The notes: generated by a model from the letters alone, not told the origin. Positions 17,892-26,573 are shown, counted from the stretch's first letter. The stretch is 64,000 nucleotides of DNA from Paracoccus sp. (in: a-proteobacteria) (GCF_030604785.1 NZ_JAUVVF010000011.1:1-64000); one strand, 5' to 3'. Program-made: numbers and translations.

Positions 17892-18841
17892 TGGCGCGGC
17901 GCGGTCCGGTGGACCCCGAGCAGAGCTTGGCGATCCGCGCGGCCTGGCTGCATTATGCGGGCGGCCTGACCCAAGCGGCGGTGGCCAAGCGGCTGGGCCT
18001 GCCGGGCGTCAAGGCGCATCGCCTGATCGCCCGGGCGGTGGCCGAGGGCGTGGTCAAGGTCTCGATCGATGGCGAGATCGTCGAATGCGCCATTCTTGAA
18101 GACCGGCTTTGCGCGCGTTTCGGGCTGGATCATTGCGAGGTCGCCCCCGATCTGGGCGAGGAGGACATTCCGCTGCGCGCCCTCGGGCTGGCCGGCGCGG
18201 GCTTTCTGCGCCGCGAGATCGAACGGGGCGAGCATCAGGTGATCGGGCTGGGCCATGGCCGCACGATGGCGGCGGCGGTCCAGAACCTGCCGCGCTTCGA
18301 TGCGGGGCGGGTGCGGTTCGTCTCGGTCCTGGGCGGGCTCACGCGGAATTACGCGGCCAACCCGCATGACGTGATGCACAGCCTTGCGGAAAAGACCGGC
18401 GCGCAGGCGTATGTCCTGCCGGTGCCGTTCTTCGCCAACAGCGAAAGCGACCGGGCGATCCTGCTGGCCCAGCCCGGCGTGCGCGAGATCTTCGATCTGT
18501 CCAACAGCGCCACGCTGAAGCTGGTGGGAATGGGATCGGCGGATGCGGGCGCGCAGCTTGTCGCCTCGGGGATGATCGAGCGCCATGAGATCGACGAGAT
18601 CAACGCCGCCGGCGCGGTGGGCGAGATGATGGGGCATTTCTTCGATGCCGAGGGCCGGGTCCTGACCACGACGCTGAGCATGCGGACGCTGTCGGTCGAT
18701 CTGGACCGCCCGCAGGGCCACCGGATCGTCGTGATCGCGGGCGGCGCGCAGAAGATCGCCGCGATCCGAGCCGTGCTGAACAGCGGCCATCTGTCGGGCC
18801 TGATCACCGACGAGACGACGGCCCGCAGCCTGCTGTCCTGA
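17891..18841 (+). CDS. eryD: SorC/DeoR-family sugar-binding regulator, erythritol repressor
   Basis: The protein is 316 residues from the ATG giving MARRGPVDPE; the 486-residue ORF reads out of frame through the upstream gene. An N-terminal helix-turn-helix (GLTQAAVAKRLGLPGVKAHRLIARAVAEG) precedes a sugar-phosphate-binding domain of the SorC type (IGLGHGRTMAAAVQNLP, VSVLGGLTRN, VLPVPFFANSESDRAILLAQPGV, GMGSADAG, VVIAGGAQKIAAIRAVL). EryD in Brucella represses eryABCD and is relieved by erythritol. Here it is the last gene of the same operon, coupled to the dehydrogenase by a 1-nt overlap, so it would regulate its own expression. Confidence 0.92.
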   Translation: MARRGPVDPEQSLAIRAAWLHYAGGLTQAAVAKRLGLPGVKAHRLIARAVAEGVVKVSIDGEIVECAILEDRLCARFGLDHCEVAPDLGEEDIPLRALGLAGAGFLRREIERGEHQVIGLGHGRTMAAAVQNLPRFDAGRVRFVSVLGGLTRNYAANPHDVMHSLAEKTGAQAYVLPVPFFANSESDRAILLAQPGVREIFDLSNSATLKLVGMGSADAGAQLVASGMIERHEIDEINAAGAVGEMMGHFFDAEGRVLTTTLSMRTLSVDLDRPQGHRIVVIAGGAQKIAAIRAVLNSGHLSGLITDETTARSLLS

Positions 18842-18869
18842 CCATCTCCCGGCTGCCCGCATCGGGGGA

Positions 18870-18892
18870 CGGGCCGGGCAAAGCCCGGCCCG
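18870..18892 (+). terminator. Strong hairpin after eryD, possible terminator
   Basis: A perfect 10-bp inverted repeat, CGGGCCGGGC / GCCCGGCCCG, with an AAA loop lies 28 bp after eryD. It has no U-tract, so it is not a textbook intrinsic terminator. It may assist Rho-dependent ending or protect the transcript 3' end. Confidence 0.45.
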
Positions 18893-18953
18893 GACGCTGC
18901 CGCTTGGCCTCGCGCCGCGCTGCGCGCGGCTGTTGTAACACGAAATCGTCACA

Positions 18954-18971
18954 GAATCACATGATTCATGT
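18954..18971. promoter_or_regulatory. Overlapping palindromes, candidate operator upstream of deoR-type gene
   Basis: Two interlocked perfect palindromes share the sequence GAATCACATGATTCATGT: GAATCA-CA-TGATTC and ACATGA-T-TCATGT. They lie in an unusually AT-rich spacer about 50 bp ahead of the regulator gene. TGTAACAC and GTGTTATG flank them as a further wider inverted pair. A dimeric regulator, either the adjacent DeoR-type protein or EryD, is a plausible binder. Confidence 0.5.
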
Positions 18972-19021
18972 TTCAAGCGGCGATCATTGTGTTATGAGCG
19001 GCGGCAAAGGGGGCGCCGGCG

Positions 19022-19819
19022 ATGAAGCGGGACGAGAGACGACAGGCGATCATGGATCTGCTGGTGGCCGACCGCGCCGTCGATCTGGACGCGCTGGCGA
19101 CGCGGTTCGACGTCAGCCGCATGACCATCCACCGTGATCTGGACGACCTGGCGCAGGCGGGGCTGCTGCGCAAGGTGCGCGGCGGCGCCACGATCGAGGC
19201 GGGCACCCAGTTCGAAAGCGATTTCCGCATCCGCGAATTGCAGGATGGCGAGGCCAAGGGCCGGATGGCCGAGGCCGCCATGGCGCTGGTCGAGCCGGGC
19301 ATGACGGTGATGGTCAATGACGGCTCGATGGCGGCGCTGCTTGGGGCGCGCCTGGGCGGGCTTGCGCCGCTGACCGTCATCACCAACAACGCCGCCGTGA
19401 TCGAACGGCTGAAGGACGCGCCCGGCGTCACGCTGATCGCGCTTGGCGGCACCTACAGCGCCAAGTTCAACGGCTTCTTCGGGATGGTCACGGAAAACGC
19501 GCTGGCGGGCCTGCGCGCCGATCTGGCCTTTGTTTCGACCCCGGCCGTGGCGGGGCTTCAGGCCTTTCATATGGACGGGGACGCGGTGCGCACCAAGCGC
19601 GCCATGATGCGGGCGGCAGGGACCAGCGTGCTGCTGGTGAACCATCGCCGCTTCGGGCGGAGCGCGCTGCATCTGCTGGCCGACCTGGCGGATTTCGACG
19701 CGATCATCACGGATGCGGCGCCCGTGCCCGACCATCTGGCGGCGCTGGAACGCGGTGGAATCGCGCTGATTGTCGCCGAGGACGCCACGAGTTCACAGAA
19801 CAGGGGAGGAAAGCGATGA
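19022..19819 (+). CDS. DeoR/GlpR-family transcriptional regulator
   Basis: A 265-residue repressor with the classic N-terminal DeoR helix-turn-helix (RRQAIMDLLVADRAVDLDALATRFDVSRMTIHRDLDDL, then LLRKVRGGA) and a DeoRC sugar-phosphate sensor domain (VMVNDGSMAALLGARL, TVITNNAAVIERL, LIALGGTYSAKFNGFFG, TSVLLVNHRRFGRSALHLLADL, ITDAAPVPDHLAALE). It is the first gene of the second ery operon, and its end overlaps eryH by 4 bp. In Brucella, as I recall, a DeoR gene likewise precedes the tpiA2 and rpiB homologues. It probably answers to a phosphorylated tetrose or triose and controls its own operon. Confidence 0.92.
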   Translation: MKRDERRQAIMDLLVADRAVDLDALATRFDVSRMTIHRDLDDLAQAGLLRKVRGGATIEAGTQFESDFRIRELQDGEAKGRMAEAAMALVEPGMTVMVNDGSMAALLGARLGGLAPLTVITNNAAVIERLKDAPGVTLIALGGTYSAKFNGFFGMVTENALAGLRADLAFVSTPAVAGLQAFHMDGDAVRTKRAMMRAAGTSVLLVNHRRFGRSALHLLADLADFDAIITDAAPVPDHLAALERGGIALIVAEDATSSQNRGGKR

Positions 19820-20577
19820 CCACATTCTGGATCGGCACCAGCTGGAAGATGAACAAGAGCTTGCCCGAGGCGCTGGCCTTTGCAGAGGGGCTGCGCGCGG
19901 CGGCGCCCTTGCCCGGCATCCAGCGCTTCGTCGTGCCGCCCTTCACCGCCTGCCGCCAGGTCAAGGCGGCGCTGGCAGGCACCGACGTAAAGGTCGGCGC
20001 GCAGAACATGCACTGGCAGGACGAGGGCGCCTGGACGGGCGAGATCAGCGCGCCGATGCTGGTCGATTGCGGCCTCGACCTGGTCGAGCTGGGCCATAGC
20101 GAGCGCCGCGCCCATTTCGGCGAGACCGACGAGACGGTCGGCCTCAAGACGGCAGCCGCCGTGCGGCATGGGCTGATCCCGCTGATCTGCATTGGCGAGA
20201 CCCTGGCCGAACGCGAGGCGGGCCGCGCGGCCGAGGTTCTCGCGGCGCAGGTCCGCGCCGCGCTGGACCCCGTGGCGGGGGCCGAGGCGACGATCCTTCT
20301 GGCCTATGAACCCGTCTGGGCCATCGGCGCGGGGGGCATCCCCGCCACGGCCGATTACGCCGATGCAAGGCAGGCCGAGATCGCTGCCGTCGCGCGCGAG
20401 GTCATGGGGCGGCACATCCCGTGCCTCTATGGCGGGTCGGTCAATCCGGGCAATTGCGCGGAACTCATCGCCTGCCCGCATGTGGACGGGCTGTTCATCG
20501 GACGCTCTGCCTGGGACGTGGCGGGCTATCTGGACATTCTGGCGCGCTGCGCCGCAACCATGGGAGAGACGGCATGA
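19816..20577 (+). CDS. eryH: L-erythrulose 1-phosphate isomerase (TpiA2-like)
   Basis: A 253-residue triosephosphate-isomerase homologue. It keeps the TIM catalytic set: TSWKMNKS (Lys about 11), [11 protein letters not shown] (His 94), [13 protein letters not shown] (Glu 166) and YGGSVNPGN. The opening TSWKMNK, rather than NWKMNG, separates it from the housekeeping TpiA at 1177..1923 and is typical of the EryH group as I know it. In Brucella, EryH converts L-erythrulose 1-phosphate to D-erythrulose 4-phosphate. Overlap with the deoR gene before it and with eryI after it makes a tightly coupled unit. Confidence 0.9.
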   Translation: MTTFWIGTSWKMNKSLPEALAFAEGLRAAAPLPGIQRFVVPPFTACRQVKAALAGTDVKVGAQNMHWQDEGAWTGEISAPMLVDCGLDLVELGHSERRAHFGETDETVGLKTAAAVRHGLIPLICIGETLAEREAGRAAEVLAAQVRAALDPVAGAEATILLAYEPVWAIGAGGIPATADYADARQAEIAAVAREVMGRHIPCLYGGSVNPGNCAELIACPHVDGLFIGRSAWDVAGYLDILARCAATMGETA

Positions 20578-21035
20578 AACTGGCCATTGCAGGGGACAGC
20601 GCGGGCGAGGGGCTGGCAAAGGTGCTGGCCGATCATCTGAAGGACCGCTTCGACGTGTCCGAGATCAGCCGCACGGATGAGGGGCCGGACGCATTCTATG
20701 CCGATCTGTCGGACCGCGTCGCCTCGGGCGTGATGAACGGCACCTTTGACCGCGCTATCCTGGTCTGCGGCACCGGGATCGGGGTCTGCATCGCGGCGAA
20801 CAAGGTGCCGGGCATCCGCGCGGCGCTGACCCACGACACCTATTCCGCGACCCGCGCGGCGCTGTCCAACAACGCGCAGATCATCACGATGGGAGCCCGG
20901 GTGATCGGGCCGGAACTGGCCAAGGCCATCGCCGATGCCTGGCTGGCCGAGACGCTGAATTTCGACGCTTCGGGCAAATCCGCAGGCAATGTCGCCGCCA
21001 TCGACGCGGTCGATGCTAGATACAACAAGGCCTGA
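20574..21035 (+). CDS. eryI: D-erythrulose 4-phosphate isomerase (RpiB-like)
   Basis: A 153-residue RpiB/LacAB-family sugar-phosphate isomerase from the ATG giving [13 protein letters not shown]. The catalytic segment [27 protein letters not shown] includes the conserved Cys and substrate loop, followed by [20 protein letters not shown]. In Brucella, EryI turns D-erythrulose 4-phosphate into D-erythrose 4-phosphate, completing the pathway. It overlaps eryH by 4 bp and the fbp-like gene by 1 bp. Ribose 5-phosphate isomerase B activity is the alternative, but the erythritol operon context argues for EryI. Confidence 0.91.
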   Translation: MKLAIAGDSAGEGLAKVLADHLKDRFDVSEISRTDEGPDAFYADLSDRVASGVMNGTFDRAILVCGTGIGVCIAANKVPGIRAALTHDTYSATRAALSNNAQIITMGARVIGPELAKAIADAWLAETLNFDASGKSAGNVAAIDAVDARYNKA

Positions 21036-22006
21036 TGCTGCGACTTCCCATCGACGGGGCCGCGACCGGCCCCCGCCTGTCCGAGGCGCTGGAGGGCGCC
21101 CCTGCAGGCCCCGTCATCGCGGCCATCGCCGGCGGGGTGCCGCCCCTTGCCGCGCGGCTGGCGGCGGGGCGCCTGCATGGAGACCCCGAAACCGTGGTCG
21201 GCACGAATGACAGCGGCGACCGGCAAAAGGCGCTGGATCTGGCCGCCCATCACCACATGCTTGCGGCCCTGCGCAAGGCGGGCGTGCGCCGCGTCCTGTC
21301 CGAAGAGGCCGAGGCCGTCATCCCCCTGAACGAGGGCGGCGAATTCGATGTGGCGATCGACCCGATCGACGGCTCGGGCAGCATCGGGATCGGCGCACCC
21401 TTGGGCCTGCTGTTCAGCGTCCTGCCATCGGCGCCGGACAGCTTCCTGCGGCCGGGCCGGACGGCGGTGGCGGCAGGCTATGCCTCCTTTGGCCATTCGG
21501 TCGATTTCGGCTTTTCGACCGGGCAGGGCGTGCATGTCGCAACGCTGGAGCCGGGCGGTGATTTCCGCATCGCGCATGAGGGGCTGCGCCTGAAGTCACA
21601 GGCCTCGACCATCGCCTACAATGCCTCGAACGAGCGGCACTGGGCGCCCGGCTTGCGCGACTGGGCGGCCGATCTGCGCGCAGGCGCCGACGGGCCGCGC
21701 GGGCGGGACTTCAACATGCGCTGGCTGGCCGCAGCCGTTGGCGAATTGCACCGCATCCTGCTGAAGGGGGGCGTGTTCCTTTACCCTGACGATGCGCGGC
21801 CCGGCTATGGCCGGGGACGACTGCGCCTGATCTACGAGGCCGCACCCATCGCCTTTCTGATCGAACAGGCGGGCGGGCAGGCGACCGACGGGCGCCGACC
21901 GATCTTGGATCTGGCAGCCGACAGCCTGCACCAGATGACGCCCCTGATCTTTGGCGCCGCCGACGAGGTGGCGACGATCCACACCTATCTTGCCCGCAAA
22001 GGATGA
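21035..22006 (+). CDS. fbp: Fructose-1,6-bisphosphatase class I (possibly also sedoheptulose-bisphosphatase)
   Basis: A 323-residue class I FBPase-fold enzyme. Metal- and phosphate-binding motifs are present: GTNDSGDRQKALDLAAHHHM, RVLSEEAEAV and FDVAIDPIDGSGSIGIGAPLG (family consensus DPxDGSS). NMRWLAAAVGELHRIL and GGVFLYPDDARPGYGRGRLRLIYEAAPIAFLIEQAGG form the substrate side. It starts within the eryI stop (TGATG) and is followed by an aldolase, so it belongs to the tetritol operon. It may support gluconeogenesis on erythritol. If it also accepts sedoheptulose 1,7-bisphosphate, it would finish an aldolase-based route for erythrose 4-phosphate. Confidence 0.9.
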   Translation: MLRLPIDGAATGPRLSEALEGAPAGPVIAAIAGGVPPLAARLAAGRLHGDPETVVGTNDSGDRQKALDLAAHHHMLAALRKAGVRRVLSEEAEAVIPLNEGGEFDVAIDPIDGSGSIGIGAPLGLLFSVLPSAPDSFLRPGRTAVAAGYASFGHSVDFGFSTGQGVHVATLEPGGDFRIAHEGLRLKSQASTIAYNASNERHWAPGLRDWAADLRAGADGPRGRDFNMRWLAAAVGELHRILLKGGVFLYPDDARPGYGRGRLRLIYEAAPIAFLIEQAGGQATDGRRPILDLAADSLHQMTPLIFGAADEVATIHTYLARKG

Positions 22007-22012
22007 CGCCTG

Positions 22013-23047
22013 ATGGCCATGATCACCCTCCGCCAGCTTCTGGACCATGCCGCCGAGCATGGCTATGCCGTGCCGGCCTTCAACATCAACAACATGGAAC
22101 AGGGCCTGTCGGTCATGCAGGCCGCCGCCGCCACCGACAGCCCGGTGATCCTGCAGGCCAGCCGGGGCGCGCGCGCCTATGCCAATGACGCGGTTCTGGC
22201 GGGGCTGATCACGGGGCTCGCCCGCGCCTTTCCCGACATTCCGCTCTGCATGCATCTGGACCACGGCAACGGTCTGGCGACCTGCGCCACTGCGATCCAG
22301 AACGGGTTCACATCGGTGATGATGGATGGGTCGCTGAAAGCAGACGGCAAGACACCCGCCGATTACGCCTACAACGCCGACATCACCCGCCGCGTGACCC
22401 AGATGGCCCATGCCTGCGGCGTCTCGGTCGAGGGCGAGCTGGGCGTGCTGGGCAGCCTGGAAACCGGCATGGGCGATCAGGAGGACGGCCACGGCGCGAC
22501 CGAAAAACTGTCCGAGGATCAGCTGCTGACCGACCCGGACGAGGCCGTGCGCTTCGTCGAGGAGACCGGAGTCGATGCGCTGGCCATCGCGATGGGGACC
22601 AGCCACGGCGCCTACAAGTTCACGCGCAAGCCCGATGGCGACATTCTGGCCATGCATGTGATCGAGGAAATCCACCGCCGGCTGCCGAACACGCATCTGG
22701 TCATGCACGGGTCATCCTCGGTCCCCGAGGACCTGCAACAGATCATCAACGATCATGGTGGCGACATCCGCCCCACCTGGGGCGTCCCGGTCGAGGAGAT
22801 TCAGCGCGGCATCCGCCACGGCGTGCGCAAGGTGAATATTGACACGGACAACCGGCTGGCGATGACGGCTGCGATCCGCAAGGTCTTTGCCGAACGTCCC
22901 GAGGAATTCGATCCGCGCGCCTATCTGAAACCCGCCATGGCCGCCATGTCGGATATCTGCCGCGCCCGGTTCGAGGCCTTCGGCACGGCGGGCCATGCCA
23001 GCCGCATCAAGCCGCTGCCGCTGTCCGCGATGGCCGCGCGCTACTGA
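22013..23047 (+). CDS. fba: Class II fructose-bisphosphate aldolase, Calvin-cycle subtype
   Basis: A 344-residue zinc aldolase that splits or forms fructose 1,6-bisphosphate; many enzymes of this subtype also join dihydroxyacetone phosphate to erythrose 4-phosphate. Readable motifs are [94 protein letters not shown] and [14 protein letters not shown], covering the zinc histidines and phosphate loops. It ends the deoR-eryHI-fbp-fba operon. Convergent gene 23066..24238 follows after a hairpin. Confidence 0.95.
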   Translation: MAMITLRQLLDHAAEHGYAVPAFNINNMEQGLSVMQAAAATDSPVILQASRGARAYANDAVLAGLITGLARAFPDIPLCMHLDHGNGLATCATAIQNGFTSVMMDGSLKADGKTPADYAYNADITRRVTQMAHACGVSVEGELGVLGSLETGMGDQEDGHGATEKLSEDQLLTDPDEAVRFVEETGVDALAIAMGTSHGAYKFTRKPDGDILAMHVIEEIHRRLPNTHLVMHGSSSVPEDLQQIINDHGGDIRPTWGVPVEEIQRGIRHGVRKVNIDTDNRLAMTAAIRKVFAERPEEFDPRAYLKPAMAAMSDICRARFEAFGTAGHASRIKPLPLSAMAARY

Positions 23048-23055
23048 CCCGCGCG

Positions 23056-23079
23056 CCGGGCGCGTTCAGGCGCGCCCGG
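23056..23079. terminator. Hairpin between convergent fba and flavoprotein genes
   Basis: CCGGGCGCG and CGCGCCCGG form a perfect 9-bp stem with a 6-nt loop, nine bases after the fba stop and reaching into the last codons of the opposing gene. A hairpin between convergent genes can serve both strands, but there is no U-tract on either side. I therefore call it only a probable transcription-end structure. Confidence 0.4.
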
Positions 23080-24238
23080 CCGCATCGGCCGAGGCCCAGG
23101 CCCACTGGAAGTTGTAGCCGCCCAGCCAGCCGGTCACATCCACGCATTCCCCGATGAAATGCAGCCCCGGCAATGCGCGCGCCGCCAGCGTGCGCGCATC
23201 CAGATCGCGCGTGTCCACCCCGCCAAGCGTGACCTCGGCGGTGCGGTAGCCCTCGGTCCCGACGGGGGTGATGCGCCAGCGATTGACCCGCGCGCCAAGC
23301 GCGTCAAGGCGGGCATTGTTCTGGTCGGCCAGCCGCGCCTGCGCCAGCCCCGTCTCGGCCGCGACGGCCTGCGCCAGACGTTCGGGCAGCATCGCGCCAA
23401 GCGCCGTCGCCACCTGCTGGCGGCCATTGCGGCCCCGGGCCTCTTTCAGGCGCGCGGCAATGTCGTGATCGGGGCAGAGGTCGATCTGAAGCACGTCGCC
23501 GGGTTTCCAGAAGCTGCTGATCTGCAGGATCACCGGCCCCGACAGGCCCCGATGCGTGAAGAGAAGCGCATCGCGGAACACGCCGCCGCCATGGGCGATG
23601 CGCGCCTCGACCGCGACGCCCGCCAGCGGGCGGCAGAGCGCCAGATCCTGCTCGGCGAAGGTCAGCGGCACCAGGGCGGGGCGCGTTTCGATCAGGCGCA
23701 GCCCGAACTGGCGCGCCAGATCATAGGCAAAGCCCGTCGCGCCGATCTTGGGAATCGACTTGCCGCCCGTCGCCACCACCACCCGCGCCGCCGTCAGCGC
23801 CCCCCATGGTCCGGTGATCTGGAAGCGGTCCGCCTGACGGGTGAGGGTCTCGATCGCGGTCTCCATCCGCAGATCGGCACCGCGCATCCGCGCCAGCAGC
23901 ATGTCGGTGATCTGCGTGGCCTTGCCGTCGCAGAAAAGCTGGCCCTGCGTCTTCTCGTGCCAGGCGATGCCCGCGCGATCGACCAGCGACACGAATGCGC
24001 CGGCCGGATAGCGGACCAGCGCGCTGGCGGCAAAACGCGGATTGGCCGACAGGAACCGGTCGGGCGCGGTAGCCAGATTCGTGAAGTTGCAGCGCCCCCC
24101 GCCCGAGATGCGAATCTTCTCGCCCGGGCTGCGCGCGTGATCCAGCACCGCGACGCGCCGACCCTGCGCCAGGGCCGAGCCCGCGCAGAAAAGACCGGCC
24201 GCCCCGGCGCCAAGAATGACAAGGTCGAAATGCTCCAT
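23066..24238 (-). CDS. NAD(P)/FAD-dependent oxidoreductase, BaiN/HI0933 (YhiN) family
   Basis: A 390-residue flavoprotein. The FAD site is DLVILGAGAAGLFCAGSALAQGR at the N-terminus. The family hallmark SPGEKIRISGGGRCNFTN follows, with WHEKTQGQLFCDGKA, VVVATGGKSIPKIGATG, LLFTHRGLSGPVILQISSFW and a C-terminal LHFIGECVDVTGWLGGYNFQWAWASG-like end. Members are widespread but the physiological substrate of most is unknown; a few reduce steroids or flavin-linked substrates. It stands alone, convergent with fba. I can place the family with confidence but not the reaction. Confidence 0.92.
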   Translation of the reverse strand: MEHFDLVILGAGAAGLFCAGSALAQGRRVAVLDHARSPGEKIRISGGGRCNFTNLATAPDRFLSANPRFAASALVRYPAGAFVSLVDRAGIAWHEKTQGQLFCDGKATQITDMLLARMRGADLRMETAIETLTRQADRFQITGPWGALTAARVVVATGGKSIPKIGATGFAYDLARQFGLRLIETRPALVPLTFAEQDLALCRPLAGVAVEARIAHGGGVFRDALLFTHRGLSGPVILQISSFWKPGDVLQIDLCPDHDIAARLKEARGRNGRQQVATALGAMLPERLAQAVAAETGLAQARLADQNNARLDALGARVNRWRITPVGTEGYRTAEVTLGGVDTRDLDARTLAARALPGLHFIGECVDVTGWLGGYNFQWAWASADAAGRA

Positions 24239-24333
24239 GACGGCCGGTTAACCCGCCAGACGGGACAGGGCAAGATTTCTGCATTTTCGGTCTTGCACCC
24301 GCCTGCGGGCTTGGGTAATCACCCTCCCACAGT

Positions 24334-24408
24334 TGGGGCGTGGCCAAGTGGTAAGGCATCGGTTTTTGGTACCGTGTACCGTAGGTTCGAATCCTACCGC
24401 CCCAGCCA
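24334..24408 (+). tRNA. tRNA-Gln (anticodon TTG)
   Basis: The sequence begins TGGGGCGTGGCCAAGTGG and ends GGTTCGAATCCTACCGCCCCAGCCA. Acceptor arms TGGGGCG / CGCCCCA pair and CCA is encoded. The anticodon loop TTTTGGT gives anticodon TTG, reading CAA and CAG, and the overall sequence resembles bacterial tRNA-Gln. Confidence 0.95.
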
Positions 24409-24429
24409 AATCTTCCTGATCCAGCATTA

Positions 24430-25929
24430 TCAATGCCTTGCAGGGCGCAGTTCCCGTGCTTGCGGTGACGCCATGCGCCGCCAGACGACCAGAGCGGCCG
24501 CTGCCACCATCACTGCCGCCAGCGCAAGAACCCCCGCAAAGGCCTGATCGAAGGCGCCGCGCGCCTGCACGACCAGGGCTTCGGCCTGCGGCGAGGCAAG
24601 GTCGGATGCGACCATCAGCGCCTCGTCCAGGCTGTCGCCCACGCGCGGCGGAAGGCCTTGGGGCACGAACATCGCGCGCGCATAGATCGCGGTCATTGCG
24701 CTGCCCAGGGCCGCGATGCCAAGGGCGCCGCCCAGCTCGAACGAGACCTCCTCGACCGAAGCCGCCATGCCCGCGCGGTCCTCGGGGGCGGACATCATGA
24801 TCACGGTCGAGGCCGCCGCCATGGTCGCGCCGACGCCGAAGCCCATCACCGCCAGCGCGCCCAGCCACAGCCAGATCGATTGCCCCAGCAGCGCGAGGCA
24901 GGCCAGCAGCGCCACCGCGGTCAGCGCCAGCGCCCCCGGCAGCAGCCGCCCCGCACCGATGCGCGGCAGGGCCAGACCGGCCAGCGGCCCCGCCACGAAC
25001 GAGGCCAGCGGAATCGGCAGGATCATCAGACCCGCCTCAAGGGGCGTCAGGCCCATGACCAGCTGCAGGCGCTGGCTGAAGACCAGCTCTACCCCGATCA
25101 GCGCGGCCGAGGCGACCAGCGCGGCCACGACACCGCTGGCAAAGCGCGGATGGGCGAACAGGGTCAGGTCGATCAGCGGGTCCGCGCAGGTCCTCTGGCG
25201 CCGGATGAACGCGGTGATCGCCACCACGCCCACCGCCAGCGCCAGCGCGGCGACCGGCCAGGATGGCGTGCGCTGGCCTGCCTCCTTGATCGCATAGACC
25301 AGCCCGACCAGCCCCGCCATCGCTTGGGCCGAGCCGATCAGGTCGAAGGGATGGGCCCGCGCGGCGGGCCTGTTGACCAGCAGCACGGCCGCGGCCGCCA
25401 GCGCAACCAGCACGACCGGCACGTTGATCAGGAAGACCGAACCCCACCAGAACCATTCCAGCAGCAGGCCACCCACGACCGGCCCCATTGCGGCCCCGCC
25501 CGAGGCGACCGCAGCCCAGATGCCGATGGCCAGCGCGCGTTCCGATTCGTCGGTGAAGGTCAGCCGGATCAGCGACAGCGTGGCGGGCATCATCATCGCC
25601 GCGCCCACGGCCAGCACGACCCGCGCCGCGATCAGCGATTGCGGATCGGGCGAAAAAGCCGCCGCCAGCGAGGCCAGGCCGAACACCGCCAGCCCGCCCA
25701 TGAACATCCGCTTGTGCCCGAAGCGGTCGCCCAGACCGCCCAGCCCCGGCAGAAGCCCCGCGACGACAAGCGGATAGGCGTTGACGATCCACAATTTCTG
25801 CTTGGCCGTCGCCTGCAGGTCCAGCGTCAGGCGCGGCAAGGCGGTGTAGAGCACCGTCATGTCGATCACGATTAGGAACAGGGCGCTGGACAGGATGGCC
25901 AGGACCAGCCACCGGTTCGGAGAAGACAT
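24430..25929 (-). CDS. MFS multidrug efflux transporter, DHA2 (EmrB/QacA) type
   Basis: A 499-residue membrane protein with about 14 hydrophobic segments. Motif D1-like FLIVIDMTVLYTALPRL opens the protein, followed by WIVNAYPLVVAGLLPGLGGLGDRFGHKRMFMGG (motif A, GxxxDRxGxKR) and motif C-like GAAMGPVVGGLLLEWFWWGSVFLINVP. It is most like SmvA/QacA proton-driven drug exporters. A TetR-family gene is divergently transcribed across an 86-bp spacer, the usual arrangement for a substrate-induced efflux pump. The 3' end lies 21 bp from tRNA-Gln. Confidence 0.93.
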   Translation of the reverse strand: MSSPNRWLVLAILSSALFLIVIDMTVLYTALPRLTLDLQATAKQKLWIVNAYPLVVAGLLPGLGGLGDRFGHKRMFMGGLAVFGLASLAAAFSPDPQSLIAARVVLAVGAAMMMPATLSLIRLTFTDESERALAIGIWAAVASGGAAMGPVVGGLLLEWFWWGSVFLINVPVVLVALAAAAVLLVNRPAARAHPFDLIGSAQAMAGLVGLVYAIKEAGQRTPSWPVAALALAVGVVAITAFIRRQRTCADPLIDLTLFAHPRFASGVVAALVASAALIGVELVFSQRLQLVMGLTPLEAGLMILPIPLASFVAGPLAGLALPRIGAGRLLPGALALTAVALLACLALLGQSIWLWLGALAVMGFGVGATMAAASTVIMMSAPEDRAGMAASVEEVSFELGGALGIAALGSAMTAIYARAMFVPQGLPPRVGDSLDEALMVASDLASPQAEALVVQARGAFDQAFAGVLALAAVMVAAAALVVWRRMASPQARELRPARH

Positions 25930-25978
25930 CGGGAAAATCCTTGGTCGATTCGGTCTGGATGAGAAAGGTGATCCCGGA

Positions 25979-25997
25979 TATTTAAATACAGTCGTAT
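25979..25997. promoter_or_regulatory. Candidate TetR operator / divergent promoter
   Basis: The spacer contains the 10-bp palindrome TATTTAAATA, overlapped by ATACAGTCGTAT (arms ATAC/GTAT), only 18 bp from the regulator start. It is the only AT-rich patch between the efflux gene and its regulator. Binding is inferred from position and symmetry. Confidence 0.45.
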
Positions 25998-26015
25998 CGT
26001 AATGGAATAGGCAGA

Positions 26016-26573
26016 ATGGCAGGACGCCCCCGCAGCATCGACCGTGATCTTGTTCTGGACGCCGCTGAGCGGATCGTGCTGGCCTCGGGTGCGGCGGGGC
26101 TCAGCTTCGACGCGGTCGCGCGCGAGGCGGGCGTGACCAAGGGCGGCGTGCAATACGCCTTTGGCACGCGCGACAACCTGATCCGCGCGATGATCGCCCG
26201 GTGGGGCGAGGCCTTCGATGCCGATGTCGCCGCGCGCAGCGGCGATGCGCCGACGCCGCGCGACACGATCCGCGCGCATCTGGCCGCCACCCGCGACGCC
26301 GACGAGGCCGAGCATTCGCGCTCGGCGGTGATGATGACGGCGCTGGTCCAGCATCCCGGCCAGTTGTCGCAGACGCGCGACTGGTACAATGCCCGCCTGG
26401 CCGCGCTGGATCTGGACGATCCGCAGAACCGCCGCTTCGCCCTGGCCTTTCTGGCGGGCGAGGGGGCGTTCCTGCTCAAGGCCTTCGGGCTGGTCGATCT
26501 GGACGAGGATCAGTGGCGCAAGCTGTTCGACGACATGCTTGCCACGATCCCGGTGTCGAACGGCTCTTGCTAA
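26016..26573 (+). CDS. TetR/AcrR-family repressor of the adjacent efflux gene
   Basis: A 185-residue regulator. The N-terminal helix-turn-helix reads GRPRSIDRDLVLDAAERIVLASGAAGLSFDAVAREAGVTKGGVQYAFGTRDNLIRAMI, a standard TetR DNA-binding domain. The C-terminal ligand domain (SRSAVMMTALVQHPGQL ... FALAFLAGEGAFLLKAFGL) is of the TetR_C type common in pump regulators. It is divergent from the MFS gene and very likely represses it and itself until the drug or metabolite ligand appears. Confidence 0.92.
   Translation: MAGRPRSIDRDLVLDAAERIVLASGAAGLSFDAVAREAGVTKGGVQYAFGTRDNLIRAMIARWGEAFDADVAARSGDAPTPRDTIRAHLAATRDADEAEHSRSAVMMTALVQHPGQLSQTRDWYNARLAALDLDDPQNRRFALAFLAGEGAFLLKAFGLVDLDEDQWRKLFDDMLATIPVSNGSC

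Noticed and set aside
18870-18892. Textbook intrinsic terminator after eryD
   Set aside because: The stem is strong but no run of T residues follows; it is listed only as a possible terminator hairpin.
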